Assembly (NCBI GenBank): GCA_963820185.1
Contig: CAWFYV010000003.1
Location: 372,001 to 436,000 of the forward strand
Reading direction: 5' to 3'
Origin: Aquilonibacter sp963820185
GTDB lineage: Bacteria > Vulcanimicrobiota > Vulcanimicrobiia > Vulcanimicrobiales > Vulcanimicrobiaceae
Length of the DNA: 64,000 bases
Below, in pieces: positions 15,938 through 24,808 of the stretch (within the stretch, counting starts at the first letter, position 1; every line of letters starts with the position of its first letter). Made by a program: the position numbers and the translations under genes. The notes under the pieces were generated by a model. The model ran no database searches, was not told where the DNA came from, and worked only from the letters and a program-made list of their open reading frames with translations.

Positions 15938-18900
15938 CTCGGCGCGGCTACGGGCGCGGGTTCGCTAGGCTTGCCGTTCTTTTTCTGCTGATCCAAGTGG
16001 AATTCAGCGCGGAACTTCTCATCCGACGGCGCGACCCACATATACACGTTGGGAATCAGCAAGAGCGTGAGCACGAGCGAGCTGAGCACACCGCCGATGA
16101 CCACGATGCCCAGACTCGAACGCGAGATCGAGCCGGGATCGAGTGCGAGCGCGAGCGGTATATTGCCGGCGACGACCGAGAAGCTGGTCATGATGATCGG
16201 ACGGAATCGCGTATGCGCGCTCTCCAGGATTGCATCGAGCTTGTCCTTACCGCGCTCACGTAAGGTATTCGCATAGTCGACGAGCAGGATGCCGTTCTTG
16301 GTCGAGATGCCGATCAGCAAGATCGTGCCGATCAGCGAGAACAGGTTGAGCGTGCGATGCGTGAGCACGAGCGCACCGATCGCGCCGATGGCCGCCACGG
16401 GCACCGAGAAGATGATGATGAACGGCGAGAGATAGTCATTGTACAGCGCGACCATCAGCAAGTACACGAGGATCACCGAGATGATCATAGACGTTCCTAT
16501 GCCGACCAGCGCTTGATGCATGAAGTCCTGTTGACCGAGCGGCGCGGGCCGCACGACGATGTTTTGCGGCAAGTGCAGCGACGGAATTTTCTTCATCAGC
16601 GCGTTCTCAACGGCCGAGAGCGACGAGTTCGGGGCGACGTTGGAATCGACGTGGATCACCGTGGTGCGGTTGGTTCGCGTCATCAGCGGGGGCGTCGGCG
16701 TCGATTCGAAGGTCGCGATGTCGCCGAGGTAGACGATCGAGCCGTTCGACGCGCGAATCGGGACATTGCGCAACAGATCGAGGTTGGTCTGATCTTGCGG
16801 CGGATAGATCACTTGTACTTGCTCGAGGCCCGCGGTGGTTTCGAACTGCGTAGCCACGTTGCCGCCGAACGCAGCGCCGGCGGCCATCGCTGCTTGTCCG
16901 ACGTCTACGCCGAGCGCTTGCGCCTTCGCACGGTTGAAGATGATCGAGATTTCAGGCGTGAGCGCAGCGCCGCTACTATTGACGCTGGTTGCGCCCTTCA
17001 CCGTCTTGAGCGCGTCGAGCACCTTCTGCGCGTACGGCGTCGGATCGCCGCCGGTAAGATCGGTCACGAGCAAGTCGACCGGCTGCGCGTTTCCGCCGCC
17101 CGTGCCCGTCGAAGGAACCACAACGACCGAGACACCGTGGGGAAACGCATTCTGCGACAGCTTCTGAAATTCCGTAACCCAGTACGAGGTCGGATGCTTG
17201 CGGTTGTCTTTCAGCCAGACGTGTACTTGGCCGACGTTCTGTTGCGAAACAAAGCCGCCGAACGACGCAGCGTAGGCCCCGGCCACGGCGGTATTGGCAA
17301 AGATATCGGGGTAGCCGAGAACCTTTTTTTCAAACGCGAAGATACCGGTTTCGACGGTCGTAAGCGGCGTGCCGATCGGATACGCAACTTGAATGAAGAT
17401 CTCGCCGCGATCGGTCGCTGGGATAAACTCCTCCCCGACGACGCCGAGCGGAATCATAGAGATCGCCACGACGAATGTGACCAGACAAAAAATCGCGACG
17501 AGCTTGCCGTGCTCCATTCCCCAGGGCAGCGCACGTTGCGTGTACCACGTGCGGACCGCATCGAAACGTTGCCCGAACCACTCGACGGCCTTCCACGGCT
17601 TCCAGTGCGACTTGAGTGCCCACAGGCCGGCGAGCGTCGGCGTGACCGTAAACGAAACGAAGAGCGAGGTCAGCGTCGAGATCACCACCACGATCGCAAA
17701 CTCCGAAAGCTGGCGGCCCACTTGCCCTTGGATGAACGCGATCGGAAAGAAGACCACGACGTCGACCAGGGTGATCACTACCGCCGCAGCCCCAATCTCC
17801 TCGCGTCCGCTCACCGCCGCGTCCTCAGGCTTCTGCTTGAGTTCGGTGAAATGGCGTTCGATGTTTTCCAGCACGACCGTGGAGTCGTCGACCAAAATTC
17901 CGATGACCAACGACATGCCGAGGAGCGAGTCGGTGTCGAGCGTGAGGCCCATCAGCTTCATTGCCGTCATCGCGATTGCAAGCGAGAGCGGAATCGAGAC
18001 GCACACGACGATTGCACTGCGCCACGAGCGCAGGAAGAACACCATTGCGAGCCCGGTGAGCAAAACCGCTTCCGCGAGCGTGCGGACCACGATGTCGATC
18101 TGCTGCTCGGTGAACGTCGACTGTACGTGAATGACGCGGAAGGAAATCTCCGGGAACTGCCGCTCGACCCCCGGCAACGCGGCGATCACCGCATTGGACG
18201 CGTCGACTTCGCTGGCTTGCGAGGTCTTCTGCATCTGGAGAAACAGCCCGGGCTTGCCGCTGATGTGGGCGATCTGGAGGCGTGGTTCGTAGCCCGAGGT
18301 GACGGTGGCGACGTCGCCGATGCGCACGACCGCATTGCTCGCGGTCCACGGATCGACTTGGCCCGGCAAACTGGCAACGCCGCCGTTGATGTTGGCAACC
18401 TGCCCGGCTTGCGCGTTGGTCTGGCTTGCGCCCGACACGACGATCGGCAGGTTGCGCACGTTCTGCAACGTGGTGATGTCACCACGCACGTCGATCGTCG
18501 TCTGGCGATTAGGCTCGTACGCAAAACCACCCGGGACGCGCTGATTGTTGGTCGAGACCGTGTTGATGACGTCGTTAAGTGTCAGGTTGTTTGCGGCGAG
18601 TTTGGCCGGATCGACCAGGATCTCGTATGCCGGCGTCACGAGACCGCCCACGTTGGCAAACGAAATACCCGGCACTTGTTCGAGCTGCGGCGCGATCACA
18701 TTCTGCGCGTAGAGCGCGAGCTCGTTAATCGGCAGCTTTTCGGAGTAGAGTGCCAGCACGACCACCGTCGACTCGGTCGGATCGTAGAGATTGACGGTCG
18801 GCGGCGTGATGTTCGTCGGAAGAAGCTTCTCCGACGCCTGCACGGCCTTGTTGGTCAAAGCGAGATCGGTCGCGGTATCGGACTTGATGTCGAACACTGC

Positions 18901-19182
18901 GGTGATTCTCGCCGAGCCTTGCTGCACGACCGAGTTGATCGTCTGCAGATCTTGCGTGCCTGCCAAATTCTGTTCGATCGGCTGGACGATCTCGTCGCGC
19001 ATCTCCGTCACCGACGCGCCATTGTAGTCCACTGAGATTGTCACGGTCGGCTGACTGACGTCGGGATAGAGCTCTTTTACGATCGTGATCGTGCTCATGA
19101 TCCCGGCGAACATCATGATCGCGATGATCACGAAGACCAACGTCGGCCGGTTGATAAACAGCCGCGTTAAGCTGAATTTCAC
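15934..19182 (-). CDS. RND efflux transporter, HAE1/AcrB family
   Basis: This 1082-residue inner-membrane pump has the typical layout: TM1 (PTLVFVIIAIMMFAGIM), a large periplasmic domain, TM2-6, a second periplasmic domain and TM8-12. The TM4 sequence GILVDDSTVVLENIERH carries the Asp pair used for proton relay in the family. It exports hydrophobic drugs or similar compounds with an adaptor and an outer-membrane factor. The adaptor gene lies immediately upstream with an ATGA overlap. No TolC-type gene is seen in the window. Confidence 0.95.
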   Translation of the reverse strand: MKFSLTRLFINRPTLVFVIIAIMMFAGIMSTITIVKELYPDVSQPTVTISVDYNGASVTEMRDEIVQPIEQNLAGTQDLQTINSVVQQGSARITAVFDIKSDTATDLALTNKAVQASEKLLPTNITPPTVNLYDPTESTVVVLALYSEKLPINELALYAQNVIAPQLEQVPGISFANVGGLVTPAYEILVDPAKLAANNLTLNDVINTVSTNNQRVPGGFAYEPNRQTTIDVRGDITTLQNVRNLPIVVSGASQTNAQAGQVANINGGVASLPGQVDPWTASNAVVRIGDVATVTSGYEPRLQIAHISGKPGLFLQMQKTSQASEVDASNAVIAALPGVERQFPEISFRVIHVQSTFTEQQIDIVVRTLAEAVLLTGLAMVFFLRSWRSAIVVCVSIPLSLAIAMTAMKLMGLTLDTDSLLGMSLVIGILVDDSTVVLENIERHFTELKQKPEDAAVSGREEIGAAAVVITLVDVVVFFPIAFIQGQVGRQLSEFAIVVVISTLTSLFVSFTVTPTLAGLWALKSHWKPWKAVEWFGQRFDAVRTWYTQRALPWGMEHGKLVAIFCLVTFVVAISMIPLGVVGEEFIPATDRGEIFIQVAYPIGTPLTTVETGIFAFEKKVLGYPDIFANTAVAGAYAASFGGFVSQQNVGQVHVWLKDNRKHPTSYWVTEFQKLSQNAFPHGVSVVVVPSTGTGGGNAQPVDLLVTDLTGGDPTPYAQKVLDALKTVKGATSVNSSGAALTPEISIIFNRAKAQALGVDVGQAAMAAGAAFGGNVATQFETTAGLEQVQVIYPPQDQTNLDLLRNVPIRASNGSIVYLGDIATFESTPTPPLMTRTNRTTVIHVDSNVAPNSSLSAVENALMKKIPSLHLPQNIVVRPAPLGQQDFMHQALVGIGTSMIISVILVYLLMVALYNDYLSPFIIIFSVPVAAIGAIGALVLTHRTLNLFSLIGTILLIGISTKNGILLVDYANTLRERGKDKLDAILESAHTRFRPIIMTSFSVVAGNIPLALALDPGSISRSSLGIVVIGGVLSSLVLTLLLIPNVYMWVAPSDEKFRAEFHLDQQKKNGKPSEPAPVAAPS

Positions 19183-20441
19183 GGCTTGTATGAAACCTTC
19201 TCGCCGTCGCCGAGGCTCGACTGGCCATTGCTGACCACGCGCGTGCCCGCGTTTACACCAGTGACGACGCTGTGCATGCTATCGCTCGCGACTTCGGTCA
19301 CCGCAACGGTCTTCACCGTATCGTCGGACTGCACGATTTGCACGCGGTCGTGGTTGTCGTCGGTGAATGCGGTGGTGGGAATCATCACGCCACGCGCCTG
19401 CGGGAGCGCAACGCTGCCGGTAATCGCCATGCCGGGTCGCAATACCTCGCCGGGATTCTCAAGAACGACCTTGACTTGAAATTGCGTAGAGCCTGGCTGG
19501 ATTTCATTCAACACGCCGACCACGCTTCCGGTGAACTTCTTGCTCCCGCTCACGCCGTCGGTCTGAATCGTCGCGGTCGCGCCGGGATGAATCCCGGCGA
19601 TCTGATCGGTCGAGCCGCGCAGCACTGCAAAGATCGGCGAGACCTGTTGAATCGTAAAGATCTGCCGCGTGCCCGGATACTCACCAGGATTGAGATTCCG
19701 GTTTACCACCACGCCGTCGATCGGCGAGACGATCGTCGCCTTCGAAATCGACACACGTATCTGCTGGGCTTGCGCAAGCGCGACTGCCTCTTGTGCTTTA
19801 GCTTGCGCAACTGAGGACTGCTGCAGTCCCGGCGCGTTCAAGTTCGGACCATTCGCCTGCACGAGCGCCTGCGCGCTTTGTAGTGTCGCCTGGTCGTTCC
19901 GGACCGTCGCCTGATCGGCTTCGTACTGTTGCTGCGACACGTAGCCGTCGTGAAAGAGCGTCGTATCGCGTGCTAGGATGCGCTGATCGCGCGCCAGGTT
20001 TGCGACCGCCGAATTCAGTCCTTGACTGCCCTGCGTGATCAGCTCGTTGCCGGAATACACGGTGTGCGCGGTGTTGGCCGCGTCGCTCTGCGCAGTGGCA
20101 AGGTCGGATTGTAGCTGCGCCTGCAAGTCAGCGGTATCGAGCTGCGCGAGCACCTCGCCTTTGCGGACGTGGTCGCCCTCTTGCACGTTCACCGTGTCGG
20201 CCGGTTCGCTCAAACTGGATTGAATCGCAACGTTTTCATACGGCGCGATCAAGCCCGACATCGCCGAAGACGGTACGAGCGTCCCGAACTGGGCAACGGT
20301 CGTATCGACGTAAGGGGCGGGGGCTTGGGCAGCATGTTTTGCGCCGCACGCCGCGAGCGCCATAACGAGCGCAGTGCTAACGAGGTATGGGAAGACCCGC
20401 CGCGTCGCGCGCGATGCCCAGATACAGGCGCGTGACTTCAT
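19179..20441 (-). CDS. Periplasmic adaptor lipoprotein of the RND pump (HlyD/AcrA type)
   Basis: This about 420-residue protein has a lipoprotein signal ending in LAACG, a biotinyl-lipoyl-like motif (NVQEGDHVRKGEVLAQLDTA), a Gln/Ala-rich coiled-coil hairpin, the second lipoyl half (ATIVSPIDGVVVNRNLNPGEY) and beta-barrel segments. It bridges the RND transporter to an outer-membrane channel. ATG 20441 is chosen so that the signal sequence is kept; it overlaps the upstream gene by 65 bases. The 3' end is coupled to the transporter gene. Confidence 0.93.
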   Translation of the reverse strand: MKSRACIWASRATRRVFPYLVSTALVMALAACGAKHAAQAPAPYVDTTVAQFGTLVPSSAMSGLIAPYENVAIQSSLSEPADTVNVQEGDHVRKGEVLAQLDTADLQAQLQSDLATAQSDAANTAHTVYSGNELITQGSQGLNSAVANLARDQRILARDTTLFHDGYVSQQQYEADQATVRNDQATLQSAQALVQANGPNLNAPGLQQSSVAQAKAQEAVALAQAQQIRVSISKATIVSPIDGVVVNRNLNPGEYPGTRQIFTIQQVSPIFAVLRGSTDQIAGIHPGATATIQTDGVSGSKKFTGSVVGVLNEIQPGSTQFQVKVVLENPGEVLRPGMAITGSVALPQARGVMIPTTAFTDDNHDRVQIVQSDDTVKTVAVTEVASDSMHSVVTGVNAGTRVVSNGQSSLGDGEKVSYKP

Positions 20442-21360
20442 TGTAGTTCTGCACCCCGGATGCAACATGATTGGTCTTAAGATATGCATTATAGGTTCGC
20501 CATGAAAAGTTGGCGAGAGAGAGGTTGATGTGCCGCCGATTGCGCTCGCGCATCGCTGCGAAGTCTTGCCACACGAGCGGCACGAAAGTTCTCTTGGAAT
20601 ACCGCGCCTCCGGCGGAAGGTAAAGGAACAGCTCGAGCCAGCCCGAGTACTGGACCACCGGATCATTAGAGCGAGCGCAACTGAGAATTGCCAGAAAGTT
20701 CGCCTCATCCTCGCGAGCATACCCGGCCACATGGCTCCACTCATGGGCCAGGTCGAAGGGGCGTTCGAACCACAGGAGATCGCCCGCCAAGTGCACGTCG
20801 AGCGCGAGGGGGTTGATGTAGCCGCTCGTACCGGTGGCTTCCATGAAGGGGTTCGCCAGCGTCGGCTTGGGTGCCCCGGCGAGCGGCGTCCACACGTTCC
20901 CGCCGGCCTGCACAACCGGGAGCCAGGCCGCGTAGAGCCCCCCCAGATCGACGGGGATCGGGGCGCGGGCATGGGCGGCGGGCGCCAGGCGATTCATCTG
21001 CGCAATCGCGCGCGCACGCAACACGTCGACCGCACGTGGCGTAATGCGCGCTGGATCGTAGGCGGTACGCGCTTCGATCGGCGCGCGGTCGTAGTTCCAA
21101 CCCCAGCCCGCCTCAAACCAAAAGGCGTACAAGCCGGCGACGGCAAGCGCGCCGAGCCAATCGCGACGCAGCACGCGCCACACGAGCATCGCAATGCCGG
21201 CGAGCACCACGATGTCGCCGAGCGACCACGGTAACCGCGAGCTGATCGCAAAGAGTGCGTTCTCCCAGCCGGGATAGACGCCATTGACATAGACCTGCTC
21301 GACCCACAACGAAGAAGGCCGCCATAGCAGCGCGGCAATGCCGAGCGCTATGACGGCCAA
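20377..21360 (-). CDS. DUF3810-type membrane protein with HExxH
   Basis: This 327-residue protein has two or three N-terminal hydrophobic segments and a soluble domain with FDLAHEWSHVAGYAREDEAN. The HEWSH motif plus downstream EDEAN is the zinc-metallopeptidase-like core of the DUF3810 family; peptidase activity is inferred, not shown. The TTG start at 21360 lies 24 bases after rpsI, so it may be transcribed with the ribosomal genes. Its 3' end overlaps the adaptor gene start. Confidence 0.75.
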   Translation of the reverse strand: MAVIALGIAALLWRPSSLWVEQVYVNGVYPGWENALFAISSRLPWSLGDIVVLAGIAMLVWRVLRRDWLGALAVAGLYAFWFEAGWGWNYDRAPIEARTAYDPARITPRAVDVLRARAIAQMNRLAPAAHARAPIPVDLGGLYAAWLPVVQAGGNVWTPLAGAPKPTLANPFMEATGTSGYINPLALDVHLAGDLLWFERPFDLAHEWSHVAGYAREDEANFLAILSCARSNDPVVQYSGWLELFLYLPPEARYSKRTFVPLVWQDFAAMRERNRRHINLSLANFSWRTYNAYLKTNHVASGVQNYNEVTRLYLGIARDAAGLPIPR

Positions 21361-21383
21361 CTTCAGAACCGTCGAGCGACGAA

Positions 21384-21776
21384 TTATCGTTTGCTAAACT
21401 GGAAGCGCTTACGTGCGCGCTTGCGTCCGTACTTCTTCGATTCTTTCTCACGCGGGTCACGCGTCAGGAAACCGCTCTTGCGCAGGATCTCCTTGAACGA
21501 GCCGTCCATCTCGACGAGCGCGCGCGAAATACCGTGCCGCACCGCACCGGCTTGACCGGTGACGCCGCCGCCTTGCGTTTTGACGATCACGTCGTAACGG
21601 CCGCCGCTCTGCGTGGCTTCAAACGGCTGACGCACGATCTGCTGCAGCTGCGGACGCGGGAAGTACTCTTCGATCGACTTCTTGTTGACCGTGATGACGC
21701 CCTGACCGAGGGAGAGCTTCACGCGCGCGACTGCGCGCTTGCGACGACCGGTGGCTTGAATCTGCGTGTTATCCAC
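21384..21776 (-). CDS. rpsI: Ribosomal protein uS9
   Basis: This 130-residue protein is S9 of the small subunit. It shows TGRRKRAVARVKL at the N-terminus, GGGVTGQAGAVRHGISRAL in the middle and the basic C-terminal tail KKYGRKRARKRFQFSKR that reaches the P-site tRNA. The start is GTG 21776. rplM lies 8 bases upstream, the conserved rplM-rpsI pair. Confidence 0.98.
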   Translation of the reverse strand: MDNTQIQATGRRKRAVARVKLSLGQGVITVNKKSIEEYFPRPQLQQIVRQPFEATQSGGRYDVIVKTQGGGVTGQAGAVRHGISRALVEMDGSFKEILRKSGFLTRDPREKESKKYGRKRARKRFQFSKR

Positions 21777-21784
21777 GAATGCTC

Positions 21785-22210
21785 CTAAAACAGCGGCTGC
21801 GGCTTTTGCGCGTCGTGCGGATGCGCCGCACCGGCATAAACATTGAGGCGACGCAATTGCACGTCGCGCATGCGGTTGGTCGGAAGCATGCCGCGCACGG
21901 CCTCTTCGATCAAACGCTCGGGATGTTTGGCGTGCACTTCACGCGCGGTCGGCTCTTTGAGTCCGCCCGGATAACCGCTATGACGGCGATAGAGTTTCGT
22001 GTCCCACTTCTTGCCCGAAAGCTCGATCTTCTCGGCGTTGATCACGATGACGTGATCGCCGTTGTCGATGTGGGGCGTCCAGGTCGGCTTGTGCTTCCCC
22101 GAGAGCGCGCGTGCGATGCGCACTGCGAGCGTACCCAGGCGCTGCCCGGCCGCGTCGACGACGTACCAATCGGCCTTCGTCTCCGCGGTTTTTTGCAAAG
22201 TGGTTCTCAT
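21785..22210 (-). CDS. rplM: Ribosomal protein uL13
   Basis: This 141-residue protein is L13, an early assembly protein of the large subunit. Family sequences WYVVDAAGQRLGTLAVRIA, YRRHSGYPGG and the C-terminal MLPTNRMRD are present. ATG 22210 follows a strong promoter with only nine bases between the -10 box and the start codon, so the mRNA is probably leaderless or nearly so. It is cotranscribed with rpsI. Confidence 0.98.
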   Translation of the reverse strand: MRTTLQKTAETKADWYVVDAAGQRLGTLAVRIARALSGKHKPTWTPHIDNGDHVIVINAEKIELSGKKWDTKLYRRHSGYPGGLKEPTAREVHAKHPERLIEEAVRGMLPTNRMRDVQLRRLNVYAGAAHPHDAQKPQPLF

Positions 22211-22219
22211 AACTTGCGC

Positions 22220-22248
22220 ATCTTACAGGGCGCCGGGGATGGAGTCAA
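22220..22248 (-). promoter_or_regulatory. Promoter of rplM-rpsI
   Basis: On the minus strand the -35 box TTGACT (22248-22243) and -10 box TAAGAT (22225-22220) are separated by 17 bases, an excellent sigma70-type match. The predicted start site is only 2-3 bases before the rplM ATG. Confidence 0.75.
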
Positions 22249-22272
22249 GCAATTTTTCGAGATTGCTTTTAT

Positions 22273-22302
22273 TTGACTATTACTTGACTAATCAAATATA
22301 CT
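22273..22302 (+). promoter_or_regulatory. Promoter and likely operator of marR
   Basis: The -35 box TTGACT (22273-22278) and -10 box TATACT (22297-22302) are separated by 18 bases. TTGACTA occurs twice with an 11-base period (22273 and 22284), and the second copy forms the imperfect dyad TTGACTAATCAA, a plausible autoregulatory MarR site. The predicted transcript starts at or next to the ATG at 22309, with no Shine-Dalgarno. Confidence 0.65.
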
Positions 22303-22308
22303 GAGCCC

Positions 22309-22713
22309 ATGCAGACCGAGGCTATCGAGACGCTGCTCGCGCTTGCTTCTGCCCATGCGCGGGCGGTGCGCGTGCTCGAGGTGCGCGGGCTGAGCTTCGC
22401 TGAACTGCGGCTCTTGGTGCCGCTGCGCGAGGCGAGCTCCGGGCGCCGCCCGACCGAGCTAGCCCACGAGTTGCACCTGACAGCGTCCGGGGTGACGCGC
22501 GCGCTGCTGCCGCTCGAGCGCCGCGGGATCATCGAGCGTCGCAAGGATCAGAGCGACGCCCGCGCATCGCTCGCGCTGCTCACGCCTGCGGGACGCACGC
22601 TCTTAGATGAGGCGCTCGAAGAAGCCGGCGAACGCGCAGCGCGGCTGCTGCGGCGGATCAACGTCGGCCAAACAAAGCAACTGCAACGCCTGTTAGATGA
22701 AGTCGGCCGCTAA
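22309..22713 (+). CDS. MarR-family transcriptional regulator
   Basis: This 134-residue protein has the winged helix-turn-helix of MarR: RPTELAHELHLTASGVTRALLPLERRGIIERRKDQSDARAS spread over about residues 45-85, followed by the LTPAGRTLLDEA segment and a C-terminal dimer helix. It stands alone on the plus strand and is divergent from rplM. A dyad overlapping its promoter suggests autoregulation. Target genes and ligand cannot be told from the sequence. Confidence 0.9.
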   Translation: MQTEAIETLLALASAHARAVRVLEVRGLSFAELRLLVPLREASSGRRPTELAHELHLTASGVTRALLPLERRGIIERRKDQSDARASLALLTPAGRTLLDEALEEAGERAARLLRRINVGQTKQLQRLLDEVGR

Positions 22714-22717
22714 AAAG

Positions 22718-22749
22718 GGAAGGGCTCGTCGCGATCGACGAGCCCTTCC
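22718..22749 (-). terminator. Strong intrinsic hairpin between marR and the decayed gene
   Basis: A perfect 14-bp stem, GGAAGGGCTCGTCG with CGACGAGCCCTTCC, encloses the tetraloop CGAT. Five A precede it on the plus strand, so the U-run serves minus-strand transcripts arriving from truA; it may also stop marR transcripts. Confidence 0.75.
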
Positions 22750-22768
22750 TCCGCAACGATCGGTCGCT

Positions 22769-23547
22769 TCAGTCTTGGTCTGACACAGCCTTACACGCCG
22801 TGAGACGGTACTTTTGCTCCTCGGCAACGCCAGGTAAAAGCGCGCCATCGAATTGTTGTAAGATCCTTGGCGGTTGGCTCACGGCTGGGTCCTGATATAC
22901 GTTGCGATCGATTGCGGCCGCGACCCGCGAAGCTGGCGGAAAGAACTTGCCTGCAAACTGACAGCCTGATCGCTCTGCCCTACCTTTGCATTTCCTTCGT
23001 TCGTGACAACCTTGCAACCGTCGCCTCTTAGTACGACTGCTGCAGCGAAAGCTGTCCGCGAGACCGTAGAGCGGTACTAGATCTTGCGTTTTGATCGGCG
23101 ACCGTCTGGTTGCGATTTGAGTCCGAGTTCGTTTTGTCGTCCTCGGTCTTCGCAGCGGTCGGAAACCGCGTCGGATCATTCAACGCCGCATCAATCGTAG
23201 CCAGATTGCGAACGATCCCACTGATCACTTTATTCAGGTGCTGGCGTCGAAGATCAGTGCCGGATTTGGATCGTGTGCACCGCCGAAACGCGCACTTTTC
23301 CCCATCGGCACCCCGACCTGACTCACCCGAAGGTAATCTTTCCCCATTTGGACCAGCATCGGTTTGGAGCTTTCGTATGAGTCGATCATTTGCCTGAAGC
23401 CCACCGATCACGTAGCAGCACGTTGTTTGCGATCGCCGCGCATAGCGGCGTCGAACGCACGCCGATGATGGTCTTAAGCGGTGGTGTTGCGGACGGCGTG
23501 GGTGCCGGGGCATCGGCGATAAGCAACAGCAAGGCAGCAATCACCAT
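22769..23547 (-). pseudogene. Frameshifted gene for a small secreted protein
   Basis: The coding trace starts at ATG 23547, four bases after the truA stop, with a signal-like N-terminus (MVIAALLLLIADAP, then Pro/Thr-rich). The reading then moves through other frames: a segment with SSKPMLVQMGKDYLRV, one with IVRNLATIDAALNDPTRFPT, and a final one with AIDRNVYQDPAVSQPP ending near 22769. No single frame spans it, so at least three indels are needed. The terminator at 22718-22749 lies just beyond its end. Exact indel points and original function are unknown; sequencing error is possible. Confidence 0.5.
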
Positions 23548-23551
23548 ATTA

Positions 23552-24397
23552 TCAGGCCTGAAAGAGCGGCGGTTCTTTGTACGAGTCGTAGTCGTCGTAG
23601 CGTACGCCCGCCAGATATAAGCCGTGCGCAGGCGCGGTCAGTCCGGCAGCGCGACGATCGCGTGCGTCGAGGATCGCGCGCAGCGTTGCCGGATCGCGAC
23701 GGCCGAGCCCGCATTCGACCAGCGTCCCGACGATGGTGCGCACCATGCGGTGGATGAACCCATCGGCGCTGATGCCGATCCGCACGAGATCGTCCTGCCG
23801 CGCGATCGTCAGCGAGCGTACGTTACGCACCGTCACACCGTTTTCCGGAAGCACGCCGCAGAACGAACGAAAGTCGTGCTCGCCGATCAGTTGCGCCGCC
23901 GCATCGCCCATTGCATCGAGGTCGAGCGTGTGCCGGTAGACGTGATAGGCGCGATGGGCGAGCAGCGCGCTCCGGTACCGCGCGTTGAGAATGGCGTAGA
24001 CATAGCTACGCTCGCGCGCGGAAAAGCGCGCCGAGAATCCGCTTTGCACGATCGCCGCATCACGCACGCTGATGTCATCAGGAAGCGCGGCGTTTAACGC
24101 TATCGCGAGGCGCTCAAACGGAAACGAGCGGGAGGTGATAAATGAAATCACCTGCCCGCTCGCATGGACGCCGGCGTCGGTCCGGCCGGCGCCGCTTATT
24201 TTTACCGGCTCTTCGAGCAGCTCTTCGAGGGCGCGCTCGATCTCGCCGGCGACGGTGCGGCCCTTGGCCTGCACCTGAAATCCGAAGAACGCGGTGCCGT
24301 CGTATTCAACGGCACAGCGTACGGTGTGCGCTACGCGTGCACCGTCTCCCGCTTCGGTACGTTCCGCTTCTCGTCCAGATCCAACAGGTCGGGCCAC
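23552..24397 (-). CDS. truA: tRNA pseudouridine(38-40) synthase TruA
   Basis: This enzyme isomerises uridines 38-40 in the tRNA anticodon arm. The catalytic Asp lies in SGAGRTDAGVHASGQ, and the C-terminal segment FIHRMVRTIVGTLVECGLGR is typical. The GTG at 24397 gives 281 residues and overlaps the DUF5069 gene by 67 bases; no good start exists closer to the core (CAVEYDGTAFFGFQ). The N-terminal 20 residues are therefore uncertain. Confidence 0.93.
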   Translation of the reverse strand: MARPVGSGREAERTEAGDGARVAHTVRCAVEYDGTAFFGFQVQAKGRTVAGEIERALEELLEEPVKISGAGRTDAGVHASGQVISFITSRSFPFERLAIALNAALPDDISVRDAAIVQSGFSARFSARERSYVYAILNARYRSALLAHRAYHVYRHTLDLDAMGDAAAQLIGEHDFRSFCGVLPENGVTVRNVRSLTIARQDDLVRIGISADGFIHRMVRTIVGTLVECGLGRRDPATLRAILDARDRRAAGLTAPAHGLYLAGVRYDDYDSYKEPPLFQA

Positions 24398-24771
24398 GCT
24401 ACGACGTCGGTCCGGTCGGGAGCAATTTGTTTGCGGAGCTCCAGGAAGTAATTGAGCGAGTCTCCCTCGGGCTTATGCGTGACCCATTCCCTGTTCCACG
24501 CTTCGATCTCTTGCGGTGACTTCTTGTCGATGAAGCCTTTGACGTAGTTCTGGATGTCGGCATCGCTCTTGGCGTTCTTGATCACGCCGAGTAGCGCGTC
24601 GTGGTCGATGCCCAAGAATCCAAAGACGGCTTGATCCATCCCGCAATTGTAGTGATACTCGCCCTCCTTGCCTATCGCCGTTGCCTTGCCTTTGTCGATC
24701 GTACGGCCGATCTGCACGAGGCCAAAGAGCTTCTCGTGCACGCTGCGGGGATACGAAGTAGTCAAGTCCAT
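24331..24771 (-). CDS. DUF5069-family protein
   Basis: This 146-residue protein has the DUF5069 layout: an N-terminal DLTTSYPRSVHEKLFGLVQIGR, then DKGKA, EYHYNCGMDQAVFGFLGI and a WNREW segment. It is soluble, of unknown biochemical role. AGGAGA lies six bases before the ATG at 24771. Its 3' end overlaps truA. Confidence 0.8.
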   Translation of the reverse strand: MDLTTSYPRSVHEKLFGLVQIGRTIDKGKATAIGKEGEYHYNCGMDQAVFGFLGIDHDALLGVIKNAKSDADIQNYVKGFIDKKSPQEIEAWNREWVTHKPEGDSLNYFLELRKQIAPDRTDVVAWPDLLDLDEKRNVPKRETVHA

Positions 24772-24808
24772 GGAGGTTCTCCTAGCTAGCTGGTTGATAA
24801 CGTACCCC

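Noticed and set aside
16357..19035. Plus-strand open frame of 892 codons opposite the RND transporter gene
   Set aside because: It is the antisense of a well-conserved pump, has an Arg/His/Asp-rich composition without any domain, and has no upstream signals. Long antisense frames are expected at this GC content.
22211..22308. Possible ribosomal-protein leader (autoregulatory RNA) before rplM
   Set aside because: The promoter leaves no more than a few bases of leader, so there is no room for one.
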